From Devosia sp. Leaf420 (lineage in GTDB: Bacteria; Pseudomonadota; Alphaproteobacteria; Rhizobiales; Devosiaceae), in contig NZ_LMQU01000009.1 in the NCBI RefSeq assembly GCF_001425445.1, positions 451,817 through 515,816 of the forward strand: a DNA stretch of 64,000 nucleotides. Direction: 5' to 3'. The translations under genes and the position numbers were made by a program. The notes beneath the pieces are model-generated. The model saw only the letters and a list, made by a program, of their open reading frames with translations. It ran no database searches and had not been told where the DNA came from. Positions 53,449-62,233 of this stretch are shown one piece after another. Each line of letters begins with the position of its first letter. Positions within the stretch are counted from its first letter, which is position 1.

Positions 53449-55923
53449 TTGACCATCCCAAGCTTCAATACTGCGCTGAACCTGCACGGAAAATACGCGC
53501 TAACCGCCACCTCGCGCGATATCGCCACGACCATCGAATTGCCTGGCGACGTTCATGGCGCTCTCCTCGCCGCCGATCTCATTCCCGACCCCTATTACGG
53601 CGAGAATGAAAAGGTCGTGATGTGGGTCAATGAGACCGCTTGGACCGTCGAGCGCCGCTTTGAAGCCTCGGCCGCTGATATCGATGGCTATCTCACCCTG
53701 ACACTCTCGGAAGTTGATTGCATCGCAACCATCTTCCTCAACGGCGAAGAGATCGCGCGGACGGACAATAGCTTTGTGCGCCATGACATCGACGTCACCG
53801 GAAAGGTCAGCGCTGGCGAAAACACGCTTCGCATCGAATTCGATATCGCGCCCGATGTCGCCAAAGCACGCTCCGATGCGCACCCGTTCCCGATCCCCTT
53901 CACCTATAATTACCAGACCAATGGCCTGAAGGGTATCCACATGAACTTCATCCGCAAGGCAGCCTGCCATGCGGGGTGGGACTGGGGCATCTGCACCATG
54001 CCTATCGGCGTCTATGGCACCATGGCGCTCCGCAAATCGCGCCTTGCCCGCCAGGACAGCGTCGAGGTCAACCAGACCCACGGCGCCAATTCGGTCGAAC
54101 TCTCGATCAAGACGCGCATCTTCGCCTTTGCCCATGGCGAAGTCGAACTCGAACACATGATCGATGACCAGACCATCACCGATAAGGTTTCCGTCCAGAA
54201 GGGCGAGAATGTCTTCACCCACAATGTGACCGTCCATAATCCAAAGATCTGGTGGCCGGCCGGGCAGGGCGAGCAGCCGCTTTATGAACTGACCACCAAT
54301 CTTGAAGGCGAAATCACGACCCGCAAGATCGGCCTGCGCAAGCTAGAATGGATCATCGAGAAGGACGAGATCGACCACTCGTTCAAGTGTCGCATCAATG
54401 GCCGCGACATCACCATGATGGGCGCCAACTGGATCCCGGCCGATGCCATCCCCTCGCGCATCACGCCAACAGTCATCCGCGATCTCCTGGAGAGCGCCAA
54501 AGCTGCCAATATGAATATGCTCCGCATCTGGGGCGGTGGCCAGTACGAGCCGGACTACTTCTACGATCTCTGCGACGAGCTCGGCATTCTGCTTTGGCAC
54601 GATTTCATGTTCTCGTGCATGAGTTATCCATCCAACCGAGAATTTCTCGCCTCGGTCGAAACCGAAATCACACAGCAGGTGCGCCGCCTCAGCCACCACG
54701 CCTCGATCGCCCTTTGGTGCGGTGATAACGAAGTTATCGGCTCGCTCAATTGGTACCCGGAAACCAAGGCCGACCCCGGCCGCTATCTCGCCAATTACGA
54801 TCGCCTCAACTCGATGCTGCATCGCATCGTCGAGGATGAAGATCCCGCCCGCCGCTTTTGGCCGTCTTCGCCTTCGCTCGGCTACATGGATTTTTCCGAC
54901 GGCTGGCACTCCGACACCCGCGGCGATCTCCACTATTGGGACGTCTGGCATTCGGCCAAAAGCTTTGACGCCTATCGCTCGGTTAATCCGCGCTTCGCCT
55001 CCGAATTCGGCTTCCAGTCCTTCACCTCGATGAATGTCATTGAGACCTTCTCGGAAGAAAAGGACCGCAATCCGTCCTCGCCGGTCATGGAAAACCACCA
55101 GCGCAACAATGGCGGCAATGCCCGTATTATCGAAACGATGACGCGCTACTTCCGCTTCCCGCGCGATTTCGACCAGATGGTGTTTCTCAGCCAGATCCAG
55201 CAGGGACTCGCCATCAAGACCGCCATCGAGTATTGGCGCTCCACCAAGCCCCGCTGCATGGGCACGCTTTACTGGCAGATCAACGACATCTGGCCGGTCG
55301 CAAGCTGGTCGAGCCTTGATTACGGCGGGCAGTGGAAGCTGATGCAATACATGGCCAAGCGCTTCTTCCGCCTGGTCAATGTCGTCGCCGTACCCAATGC
55401 TGAAAACACCGCAATCAGCCTCAAGGGTATCAACGACACCGGCAGCGCGACGTCTTTCACGCTTGACGTCCAAGCCGTCAAAGTCACTGGCGAGACCCGG
55501 ACGGTCTTCTCGGGCAATGCCGCCGTCGGTCCCGACGCTGCCATCGTTCTCGCAACTATGTCGCTCTCCGATCTTGCGGACGACGAGTTCCTCTACTTCT
55601 CATGGAAGGACGCTGCCGGAACAACGATCGGCGAAAACGACTACTTCCCCAAGCCCTATAAGGCCTATGAACTGGTCCAGCCCACGATCGCGTCCTCCTG
55701 GTCCGATCGCGACGGCCAAGCGGTCCTGACGCTCGTTTCGGACAAGCCCGCCCTGTTCGCAACAGCGACGGTCGATGTTCCTGGCTACTTCTCGGACAAT
55801 GCACTAACCCTGCTTCCCGGCCAACCGGTCGAGCTGGTGTTCCAACCGCGCCATGGCGCGAGCGTCACATCTGCTGACCTGCGTAATTCCCTCAAGGTCC
55901 GCAACCTGGCCGAAACCTTCTAA
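53449..55923 (+). CDS. GH2 beta-mannosidase
   Basis: An 824-residue glycosidase of family GH2, releasing beta-linked mannose from oligosaccharides. The N-terminal sugar-binding domain (YHG-like PGDVHGALLAADLIPDPYYG) precedes an immunoglobulin-like part and the TIM barrel. The acid/base is Glu428 in LWCGDNEVIG and the nucleophile Glu519 in ASEFGFQSF. The start is TTG with a very strong GGCAGGAGGA seven bases upstream. There is no signal peptide, so it acts in the cytosol on imported oligosaccharides. The 229-base upstream gap has no gene. Confidence 0.92.
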   Translation: MTIPSFNTALNLHGKYALTATSRDIATTIELPGDVHGALLAADLIPDPYYGENEKVVMWVNETAWTVERRFEASAADIDGYLTLTLSEVDCIATIFLNGEEIARTDNSFVRHDIDVTGKVSAGENTLRIEFDIAPDVAKARSDAHPFPIPFTYNYQTNGLKGIHMNFIRKAACHAGWDWGICTMPIGVYGTMALRKSRLARQDSVEVNQTHGANSVELSIKTRIFAFAHGEVELEHMIDDQTITDKVSVQKGENVFTHNVTVHNPKIWWPAGQGEQPLYELTTNLEGEITTRKIGLRKLEWIIEKDEIDHSFKCRINGRDITMMGANWIPADAIPSRITPTVIRDLLESAKAANMNMLRIWGGGQYEPDYFYDLCDELGILLWHDFMFSCMSYPSNREFLASVETEITQQVRRLSHHASIALWCGDNEVIGSLNWYPETKADPGRYLANYDRLNSMLHRIVEDEDPARRFWPSSPSLGYMDFSDGWHSDTRGDLHYWDVWHSAKSFDAYRSVNPRFASEFGFQSFTSMNVIETFSEEKDRNPSSPVMENHQRNNGGNARIIETMTRYFRFPRDFDQMVFLSQIQQGLAIKTAIEYWRSTKPRCMGTLYWQINDIWPVASWSSLDYGGQWKLMQYMAKRFFRLVNVVAVPNAENTAISLKGINDTGSATSFTLDVQAVKVTGETRTVFSGNAAVGPDAAIVLATMSLSDLADDEFLYFSWKDAAGTTIGENDYFPKPYKAYELVQPTIASSWSDRDGQAVLTLVSDKPALFATATVDVPGYFSDNALTLLPGQPVELVFQPRHGASVTSADLRNSLKVRNLAETF

Positions 55924-56021
55924 ACTGCCATACAAGTTTTTGCCGCCCGGCGATTGACTGGGCGGCAGCTTTCTTCCACCCTTGATCCGGGTCGCGCCTC
56001 CTGCGGCCGCATGGATCGAAA

Positions 56022-56936
56022 ATGTCTGCTCCCTTCGCCCCGCCCCAAGAGCATCGGCTCCTCGGGATCGGCTTGGCGCTTGCCGCCTATTTCATGTTCA
56101 CCGGCATCGACTCCTCCGCCAAATGGCTCGGGCTTGTCGGCATTTCGGCCGTGCAGATCGTCTTCCTGCGCTACGCCATTCATCTGGCTTTGGTGGCGAC
56201 GGTCCATCTGCCGCGCCATGGCCGGGTCATGGTGAGGACAGGGAGCCTTAAACTCCAGTTCTTCCGTGCGCTTGCTTTGCTTGGGTCCACCGTCTGCAAT
56301 TTCGTCGCGGTGCAATATCTGCCTTTGACCGTCACGGGCGCCATTGCCTTCACAGTCCCCCTGTTGATCTGCGCACTTTCCGTCCCCTTCCTCGGCGAAA
56401 CCGTCGGTTGGCGGCGGTGGACCGCTATCGGCGTCGGCTTTATCGGTGTGTTGGTGATCGTTCGCCCAGGCACCAACGCCTTTCACCCAGCCTCACTCCT
56501 CAGCCTTCTCGGTGCATTCAGCACTGCGGCTTATATGCTGCTGACACGCCGCGTCTCCGCCTTCGACAGCCCCGCGACCAGCCAGTTTTATGTTGGTATC
56601 TTCGCAACCGTCGTACTGCTGCCGATCGTGATATTTTTTTGGTCCTGGCCGACGACGCCAGATGGTTGGATCGCCTTCTTCGCCGTGGGCATCTTCGGCT
56701 TTCTCGGTCATCAGTTGATCACCATGGCCTCGGGTCTGGCACCGGCGACTGTGCTGGCGCCATTTTCTTACTTTCAGATCATTTTCATGGCGCTTTCGAG
56801 CTGGCTGATTTTCGCCCAGCCGCCCGATTTCTGGCTCTATGTCGGCGCGCCGATCGTCATTTTGAGCGGGCTATACATCTGGTTGCGCGAGCGGAGCTTG
56901 GCCAAGCCCGCGCCCTCAGTTGTTGTGCCCCACTAG
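56022..56936 (+). CDS. EamA/DMT-family transporter
   Basis: A 304-residue membrane protein with ten predicted spans in two EamA repeats of about 140 residues each. Typical parts are LQFFRALALLGSTVCNFVAV and VTGAIAFTVPLLICALSVPF in the first, and FGFLGHQLITMASGLAPATV then LAPFSYFQIIFMALSSWLIF in the second. Such carriers export metabolites or amino acids; the substrate is unknown. It overlaps the convergent NADH dehydrogenase gene by four bases, a shared CTAG forming both stop codons. Confidence 0.9.
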   Translation: MSAPFAPPQEHRLLGIGLALAAYFMFTGIDSSAKWLGLVGISAVQIVFLRYAIHLALVATVHLPRHGRVMVRTGSLKLQFFRALALLGSTVCNFVAVQYLPLTVTGAIAFTVPLLICALSVPFLGETVGWRRWTAIGVGFIGVLVIVRPGTNAFHPASLLSLLGAFSTAAYMLLTRRVSAFDSPATSQFYVGIFATVVLLPIVIFFWSWPTTPDGWIAFFAVGIFGFLGHQLITMASGLAPATVLAPFSYFQIIFMALSSWLIFAQPPDFWLYVGAPIVILSGLYIWLRERSLAKPAPSVVVPH

Positions 56937-58234
56937 CCGACCTTGCCCTCTTCGACTTCCCGCAAGGGCTCTGCAGAAGTCGCCCGCCCGTGGGTGATCA
57001 ACCGCGCGCTGCGCTGGCCCGTCAGATAAATCCAGAGCCAGCTCATCGCGACGAAGATGCGGTTTTTGACGTCGACCAGAAAGTAGATATGCGCGATGCC
57101 CCAAACCCACCAGGCGAGCCCGCCGGTGAGTTTGGTCCAGCCAAAGTCGAGGACCGCTGCCCGCTTCCCGATCGTCGCGAGATCGCCGGCATGGCTATAA
57201 GAAAATGGATGCGCGCTCATATCGCCCTTGAGCCGCAGTAGTGTGGTCTTCGCCGCATGTGCCCCTGCTTGCTTGGCCGCAGGCGCCACGCCCGGCACAG
57301 GCTTGCCATTCTCCTGCATGATGCTCGCCGTGTCCCCGACGACGAAAATCTCCTTATGTCCCGGCAGCGACAGGTCCTTCTCGACCTTGACCCGTCCCGA
57401 CCGATCCGGCTCCACGCCCAGCCACTCTGCCGCTGGCGACGCCGCAACCCCAGCGCCCCAAATGATGGTCTTGGTTTCGAGCCGTTTGTCGCCGTAGCTG
57501 ACGCCATCGGCGTCGATATTTTTGACCTTTTGCCCTAGCTCTACTTCGACCCCCAGACGCTCCAGCGCCTTGAGCGCATAGTCCGAGAGCTCGGGCTCGA
57601 AATTGAGCAGTACGCGATCGGCACCTTCGATCAGCACGACGCGTACATCCCCAGGCGCTATGGTCTTGAACTGCCCCGCCAGCGCCGACCGCCCTAATTC
57701 GCTAATCGCCCCGGCCATTTCGACCCCGGTCGGCCCGGCTCCGATGATGGCAAATGTCAGCAGAGCCCGCCGCCGCTCTGGCTCGGCCTCGCGCTCAGCC
57801 GCCTCGAAAGCCAGCAGCAGCTTGCGGCGGATGCCGGTCGCGTCTTCGAGCGTTTTCAGCCCGGGCGCAAACTGCTCCCATTCGTCATTGCCAAAGTAAG
57901 CGTGTTGCGCCCCGGTCGCGACGATCAGGCTGTCATAGCGCTCCGGCTCGCCATCCTCGATCATCACCTGTTTGCAGGCAACGTCGATCCCGGTCACCGT
58001 CGCCATGATCACGCGGACATTGTTTTGGCGACGCAGCACATGCCGGATCGGCCAGGCAATCTCCGATGGGCTAAGCGACGCCGTTGCGACCTGATAGAGC
58101 AGCGGCTGGAACAGGTGGTGATTGCGCCGGTCGATCAGCAATACGTCGACATCGGCGTGCTTGAGCGCCTCCGCTGCGGCGATACCGCCAAAGCCTCCAC
58201 CGATGATGATGATCCGGTGCTTTGGCGTCGTCAT
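56933..58234 (-). CDS. ndh: Type II NADH dehydrogenase (NDH-2)
   Basis: A 433-residue flavoprotein that passes electrons from NADH to quinone without pumping protons. The FAD-binding motif is IIIIGGGFGGIAAAEAL (residues 8-24). The second dinucleotide fold lies at FAIIGAGPTGVEMAGAISEL and the FAD-contacting FVVGDTASIMQENGKPVPGV is typical. The C-terminal region (KLTGGLAWWVWGIAHIYFLV) is the amphipathic membrane anchor. The ATG at 58234 is preferred over an upstream in-frame ATG because GGAGG lies six bases before it. Confidence 0.93.
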   Translation of the reverse strand: MTTPKHRIIIIGGGFGGIAAAEALKHADVDVLLIDRRNHHLFQPLLYQVATASLSPSEIAWPIRHVLRRQNNVRVIMATVTGIDVACKQVMIEDGEPERYDSLIVATGAQHAYFGNDEWEQFAPGLKTLEDATGIRRKLLLAFEAAEREAEPERRRALLTFAIIGAGPTGVEMAGAISELGRSALAGQFKTIAPGDVRVVLIEGADRVLLNFEPELSDYALKALERLGVEVELGQKVKNIDADGVSYGDKRLETKTIIWGAGVAASPAAEWLGVEPDRSGRVKVEKDLSLPGHKEIFVVGDTASIMQENGKPVPGVAPAAKQAGAHAAKTTLLRLKGDMSAHPFSYSHAGDLATIGKRAAVLDFGWTKLTGGLAWWVWGIAHIYFLVDVKNRIFVAMSWLWIYLTGQRSARLITHGRATSAEPLREVEEGKVG

Positions 58235-58297
58235 GGCGGCCTCCATATCTGCCTCAAACATTGGGTTTGGGCAGCGCGCCGTCAATGCCGCTTAAGT

Positions 58298-59671
58298 CTA
58301 CCCGGTGACACGATCCCGCCAACGCTGCGCATAGGCCGGAAAACCTGGATGCATCAGCGGCGCGATCGGAGAATCGTGCTGCTCATGCGCGGGTTGTCCA
58401 CCGAACAACAGGCTGGCCCCCAGGCTCGTTCCCGTCCCATCGCCCGAAGCATGCACCGGCCGCTCGGCCAAAGCCGCCAGCGCTGCCGCAAATACGCCAT
58501 TGCGCGCCAATGGACCTTCTATGGTGATGGTCTCTCCCAACCCGCAGAGTTCGAGGCATTCGCGGGCGACGAGCGCGAGATAAAGCGAGGCTGCAGCGGT
58601 CCGTTCTCCATCGCTCAAACCATCCGGCGCCGCGGTCCACCGCCCCTTCTTGCCTGCAAAGGGCCCAACCCCCGGCGCAAAGGTCGGCAAAGCCTGAACA
58701 TCGCGCTCCATGACCGATGTCAGATCAGCCTCTGTCGGTTCGACAATCTTGTCCACCAGCGCGTCGAATTCGCGCCCACCCATGAACCGCGCCGTCGGCA
58801 CGGGCCGTCCAAAGGCATCGACATTGGCAAGGCTATCGCGCATCTGGTCGAGCTGCGCCGTGTCCCCACCCACTGTCATCGCAATGGCCCAAGTCCCAGT
58901 CGAAAGGATCGTGAATGGCGCAGCGCGCCGTCCCAGATGCGGCACCAGCGACGCATTGGAGTCGTGGATCCCACAGGTCACCGGCGTGTCTGCCGCAAGA
59001 CCTGTCAGCGTCGCGATATCGGGCCGAATGGCGCCCAATATTGAAGCCGCCGGACGGATCATCGGAAACAGCCCTCGCCACCCCTGCTCATCCACTAGCG
59101 CCGAAAAGTCTCCGCTGTCCGGCGCCCAAAGGTCGGTATGGCAGCCGAGCGAGGTGACTTCGCTGGCGAGGACGCCCGTCAGCCGCCAGGCCCAATATTG
59201 CGGATAGGTCAGAATGCTCGTCACCCGAGCGAAATCCTCGGGGAAGGCGCGCGATTGCCAAAAGATCTGAGCCCCGAGATTGAGCCCGTTCGGCAGTTTT
59301 GGTGACAGTGTCTCGTCAAATTTCGGCCGTGCCCGGTCATAGGCTTCGTCCGAAGCCGCAGGACCATCATATTCATAGTCGAGCACCGGCAGCGCCAGTC
59401 GATCGCCCGCGATCAGCGCGGCGGTGGCACCATGCGTCGTAATGGAAATTCCATCGACGCCATGCTGGCGATGCAGCCGACCGAGACTATCGAGCACAAA
59501 ATCCCACAGCCCATCTACGTCGGCATGCGGGTATGGCGCATCGCGAAGGACGGTATTGGGTCGGCTGAGCCCGCCAAGTTGGGTCTCGCTTGCCGCATCG
59601 ATCAAAACCACTTTTGCATTGGTCTTGCCGATATCGATCACGGCGATATGGCGGGGCAGGGACTGTGTCAT
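58298..59671 (-). CDS. FGGY-family sugar kinase
   Basis: A 457-residue kinase of the FGGY carbohydrate family (ASKHA fold). N-terminal phosphate motif VIDIGKTNAKVVLIDAA, substrate segment ISITTHGATAALIAGDRL and C-terminal adenosine motif ITIEGPLARNGVFAAALAAL are visible. Its length and NGLNLGAQIFWQSRAF fit the L-fuculose/rhamnulose kinase branch, but the substrate is not certain. A 14-base palindrome lies 61 bases upstream and may be its operator. It is next to usp (same strand) and follows beta-mannosidase and NDH-2 with no sugar regulator in between. Confidence 0.85.
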   Translation of the reverse strand: MTQSLPRHIAVIDIGKTNAKVVLIDAASETQLGGLSRPNTVLRDAPYPHADVDGLWDFVLDSLGRLHRQHGVDGISITTHGATAALIAGDRLALPVLDYEYDGPAASDEAYDRARPKFDETLSPKLPNGLNLGAQIFWQSRAFPEDFARVTSILTYPQYWAWRLTGVLASEVTSLGCHTDLWAPDSGDFSALVDEQGWRGLFPMIRPAASILGAIRPDIATLTGLAADTPVTCGIHDSNASLVPHLGRRAAPFTILSTGTWAIAMTVGGDTAQLDQMRDSLANVDAFGRPVPTARFMGGREFDALVDKIVEPTEADLTSVMERDVQALPTFAPGVGPFAGKKGRWTAAPDGLSDGERTAAASLYLALVARECLELCGLGETITIEGPLARNGVFAAALAALAERPVHASGDGTGTSLGASLLFGGQPAHEQHDSPIAPLMHPGFPAYAQRWRDRVTG

Positions 59672-59731
59672 GGCGCAGCGCTCTCCGTCGGGGCTTAAGC
59701 CCCATAGCGGAATTCAAACCGCCGCGCCATG

Positions 59732-59749
59732 GCTAACATGTTAGCGCTA
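59732..59749 (-). promoter_or_regulatory. Overlapping palindromes upstream of the sugar kinase
   Basis: GCTAACATGTTAGC (59732-59745) is a perfect 14-base palindrome, and TAGCGCTA (59742-59749) a second one overlapping it. The half ATGTTAGCGCTA resembles LacI-type operators with a central CG. Position before the kinase start suggests repression or induction by a sugar. The palindromes are seen directly; the regulator is inference. Confidence 0.5.
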
Positions 59750-60196
59750 TTTGATGATCAGCACCGGTATATCGGCATGGGCCAAAACCTCTGCCGCCTG
59801 GCTGCCAAGCAGCAGCCGGCCAAGCCCGCGGCGTCCATGCGATCCCATCACGATCAGGTCCGCATTCAGCTCTCGCGCGGCCGCTATAATGCCCTCGGCT
59901 GCCGGTAGGTTCGGGACATGCTTGACGGACATTTCGAGCCCGGACGCTTCACCCAGCTTCAATGCTGCGGCCAAGGTCGCCTTTGCGGATTCCGCTTTGG
60001 CCTTATCGAGTTCGCCGATCATATTGGTCGTGTCGACCATCATCATTTCCGGCCCCGGCGCCACGATCATCGATGTTTCGGTTACGGTCACCGCCGTCAG
60101 TCGCGCGCTAAGCTTTCCGGCAATATGGATCGCCTGGGTCAGCGCCTTAGTGCTGAGATCGGACCCGTCGATGGCGCAGATGATGTTGGAATACAT
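59747..60196 (-). CDS. Universal stress protein (UspA family)
   Basis: A 149-residue UspA-fold protein. The start NIICAIDGSDLSTKALTQAI and the C-terminal ATP-binding loop VMGSHGRRGLGRLLLGSQAA with HADIPVLIIK show a nucleotide-binding member. Such proteins help survival under starvation, oxygen limitation or damage. An FNR/FixK-type box 58-72 bases upstream suggests anaerobic induction. Its stop overlaps the palindrome before the kinase. Confidence 0.93.
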   Translation of the reverse strand: MYSNIICAIDGSDLSTKALTQAIHIAGKLSARLTAVTVTETSMIVAPGPEMMMVDTTNMIGELDKAKAESAKATLAAALKLGEASGLEMSVKHVPNLPAAEGIIAAARELNADLIVMGSHGRRGLGRLLLGSQAAEVLAHADIPVLIIK

Positions 60197-60254
60197 TCAT
60201 TCCCCCTTTTGGCTTGGACTGGTGTGACATTGGACTAACGCATGCGTGTCCGCT

Positions 60255-60268
60255 TTGATCCAGATCAG
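60255..60268 (-). promoter_or_regulatory. FNR/FixK-type box upstream of usp
   Basis: TTGAT-CCAG-ATCAG, one base away from the consensus TTGAT-N4-ATCAA, lies 58 bases before the usp start on the minus-strand side, where an activator at about -41 would give a leader of roughly 25 bases. It could also act on dusA, 71 bases away on the other side. Confidence 0.65.
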
Positions 60269-60338
60269 TCCATTGCCCGCCGCCATGGAAAGGTCTATTC
60301 CAGCCACCTCCTGATTAGAAAAACGTGTTTGCGCGCTG

Positions 60339-61361
60339 ATGACCGACCAGAAGCGCGGCCATGCCGTTTCCCTCGAGACCGCACGCCGCTTCTCCGTTGC
60401 CCCGATGATCGACTGGACGGATCGGCATTGCCGTTACCTCCATCGCATCCTCACGCGTCGCGGTCTCTTGTTCACCGAAATGATCACAACAGGCGCGATC
60501 CTCAACGGCGATACCCAACGCCTGCTGCGCTTTGATCCCGTCGAGCAGCCTGTCGCTCTGCAACTTGGCGGGTCCGATCCCGCCGATCTCGCCGCCTCTA
60601 CCCGCATCGGCGACGAGTTCGGCTATGATGAAATCAACCTCAATGTCGGTTGCCCATCGGACCGCGTGCAGTCGGGCAAGTTCGGCGCTTGCCTCATGGC
60701 CGAACCCGACCTCGTTGCCGACTGCGTCCGCGCCATGCGCAGCGCAACCGACAAGCCCGTCACCGTCAAATGCCGCATCGGCATCGACGATCAGGACACC
60801 GAAGAGAGCCTGGATCGCTTCGCCGACAAGATGGCGGAAGCCGGCGTTGCCGCGCTTTATGTCCATGCGCGAAAAGCCTGGCTTCAGGGATTGAGTCCAA
60901 AGGAAAACCGCACGATCCCGCCGCTCGATTACCCGCGTGTTCACCGGCTCAGCGCGCGCCTTGCACCCTTGCCGATTGTGATCAATGGCGGCATCGAAAC
61001 CTTTGATGACATCGCTGTCCATCTCCAGCACATGCACGGTGTCATGATAGGCCGTGCCGCCTATCAAAATCCAATGCTGCTGGCCAAAGTCGATGAGCGC
61101 CTCTTTGGCGACGCACCACGCGACATTACCCTTGCCGATGTTATGCATGAGATGGCCGATTACGCCGAAACCCAGCTTCGCGACGGCGCCCGCCTAAACA
61201 ATATCTCGCGCCATATGCTGGGCCTCGCCAATGGCCGTCCCGGTGCGCGCCAATTCCGCCAAATTCTCAGCGTCGATGCCTGCCGACCCAATGCCGGCAC
61301 GGAAGTGTTCCTCCAGGCGCTGGCGGCTGTCGAAGACCGCGCCGAGGTCGCTGCCGAGTAA
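60339..61361 (+). CDS. dusA: tRNA-dihydrouridine(20/20a) synthase DusA
   Basis: A 340-residue flavoenzyme that reduces uridine 20 and 20a in tRNA. The FMN-binding start RRFSVAPMIDWTDRHCRYLH, the catalytic Cys in INLNVGCPSDRVQSGKFGAC and the FMN segment VINGGIETFDD are present. The RCIG-like VKCRIGIDDQDTEESLDRF is typical of DusA rather than DusB or DusC. It ends one base before the convergent aspartic protease gene. Both starts face divergent usp. Confidence 0.96.
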   Translation: MTDQKRGHAVSLETARRFSVAPMIDWTDRHCRYLHRILTRRGLLFTEMITTGAILNGDTQRLLRFDPVEQPVALQLGGSDPADLAASTRIGDEFGYDEINLNVGCPSDRVQSGKFGACLMAEPDLVADCVRAMRSATDKPVTVKCRIGIDDQDTEESLDRFADKMAEAGVAALYVHARKAWLQGLSPKENRTIPPLDYPRVHRLSARLAPLPIVINGGIETFDDIAVHLQHMHGVMIGRAAYQNPMLLAKVDERLFGDAPRDITLADVMHEMADYAETQLRDGARLNNISRHMLGLANGRPGARQFRQILSVDACRPNAGTEVFLQALAAVEDRAEVAAE

Positions 61362-62048
61362 TCAGTCGCGCAGCAAGAGCGAGTTCTGGCTCACGCTATA
61401 TTGGCCCAGCGTTTCGAGGAACGTCTGGCCTAGAAGGCTCGTATCGAGCGCGCCATCCTCGGCCACAAAGGCCGCGATATTGCGCCGGCTGATCCCGCCA
61501 ACCTCGATGTTCTTGAGCCCCGCCCGCGCCGCCATGCCCGTTCCATTGGCCGTCGAAACCGGCACCGTATAGCGCAATCCCTCAAGATCGATCCCCGCCG
61601 CCTCGGCATCGGCGCGCGTCAGCACCACGGCGCTTGCCCCGGTGTCAAAGATCATCGGCGTCGTATGGCCATTGATCGTTGCCGCGATTTCGAAATGCCC
61701 GCCAAAGCCGCGCCGGAATTCTGCCGTGCGATTTTCGCTATCGACGACAGCAACGCCCGGCTGCAATTCGCCCGTCACTCGACCGACGACACCCAGCAGT
61801 TCATCGCGATAAGCGTAACCAACGCCGACCGCCGCAAAAATCGCAACCCAAAGCCCGACCGCGCCCAGCAATTCTGCCGCGCGGCGCCGCCTTGAGAAAA
61901 GCCCGCCAGCAAATACAATCAGGATCACCACCATTGGCACGAGTTGGGCGGTCTGTGTCTGCGTCAGGCCGATCATGCTCCCGGCATCGGCAGATATCAT
62001 CAGGGCAATACCCACGGCGACGAGAAGCGCAATCCCTATAAAGATCAT
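61362..62048 (-). CDS. Retropepsin-like membrane aspartic protease (TIGR02281 family)
   Basis: A 228-residue protein with three hydrophobic segments in the first 80 residues and a periplasmic retropepsin-fold domain from about 110. The catalytic motif is PMIFDTGASAVVL, and the second half carries TANGTGMAARAGLKNIEVGG and DTSLLGQTFLETLGQYSVSQ. Members are single-domain clan AA proteases that act as dimers. Substrate unknown. It converges on dusA without a gap. Confidence 0.88.
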   Translation of the reverse strand: MIFIGIALLVAVGIALMISADAGSMIGLTQTQTAQLVPMVVILIVFAGGLFSRRRRAAELLGAVGLWVAIFAAVGVGYAYRDELLGVVGRVTGELQPGVAVVDSENRTAEFRRGFGGHFEIAATINGHTTPMIFDTGASAVVLTRADAEAAGIDLEGLRYTVPVSTANGTGMAARAGLKNIEVGGISRRNIAAFVAEDGALDTSLLGQTFLETLGQYSVSQNSLLLRD

Positions 62049-62233
62049 CGTCGTCGTCGCTCCGTTGGCCTATGCCTATGGATTAAGGGGAGCAGCGCGG
62101 CCATTTCAAGGCTTGGCAGCAGCGAAGTTCCCCCGCCTTAACGCCGCAGGCACGCCTCGGCTCCAGTCTCAATTGCATTCGGCGCGGTTCTGAGCAACAA
62201 GTCCGCACCAATCGCCCTTCACCGGACTGCCCC

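Noticed and set aside
62049..62233. Cobalamin riboswitch before cobT
   Set aside because: I looked for the B12 box and paired elements in the 185-base gap and saw none.
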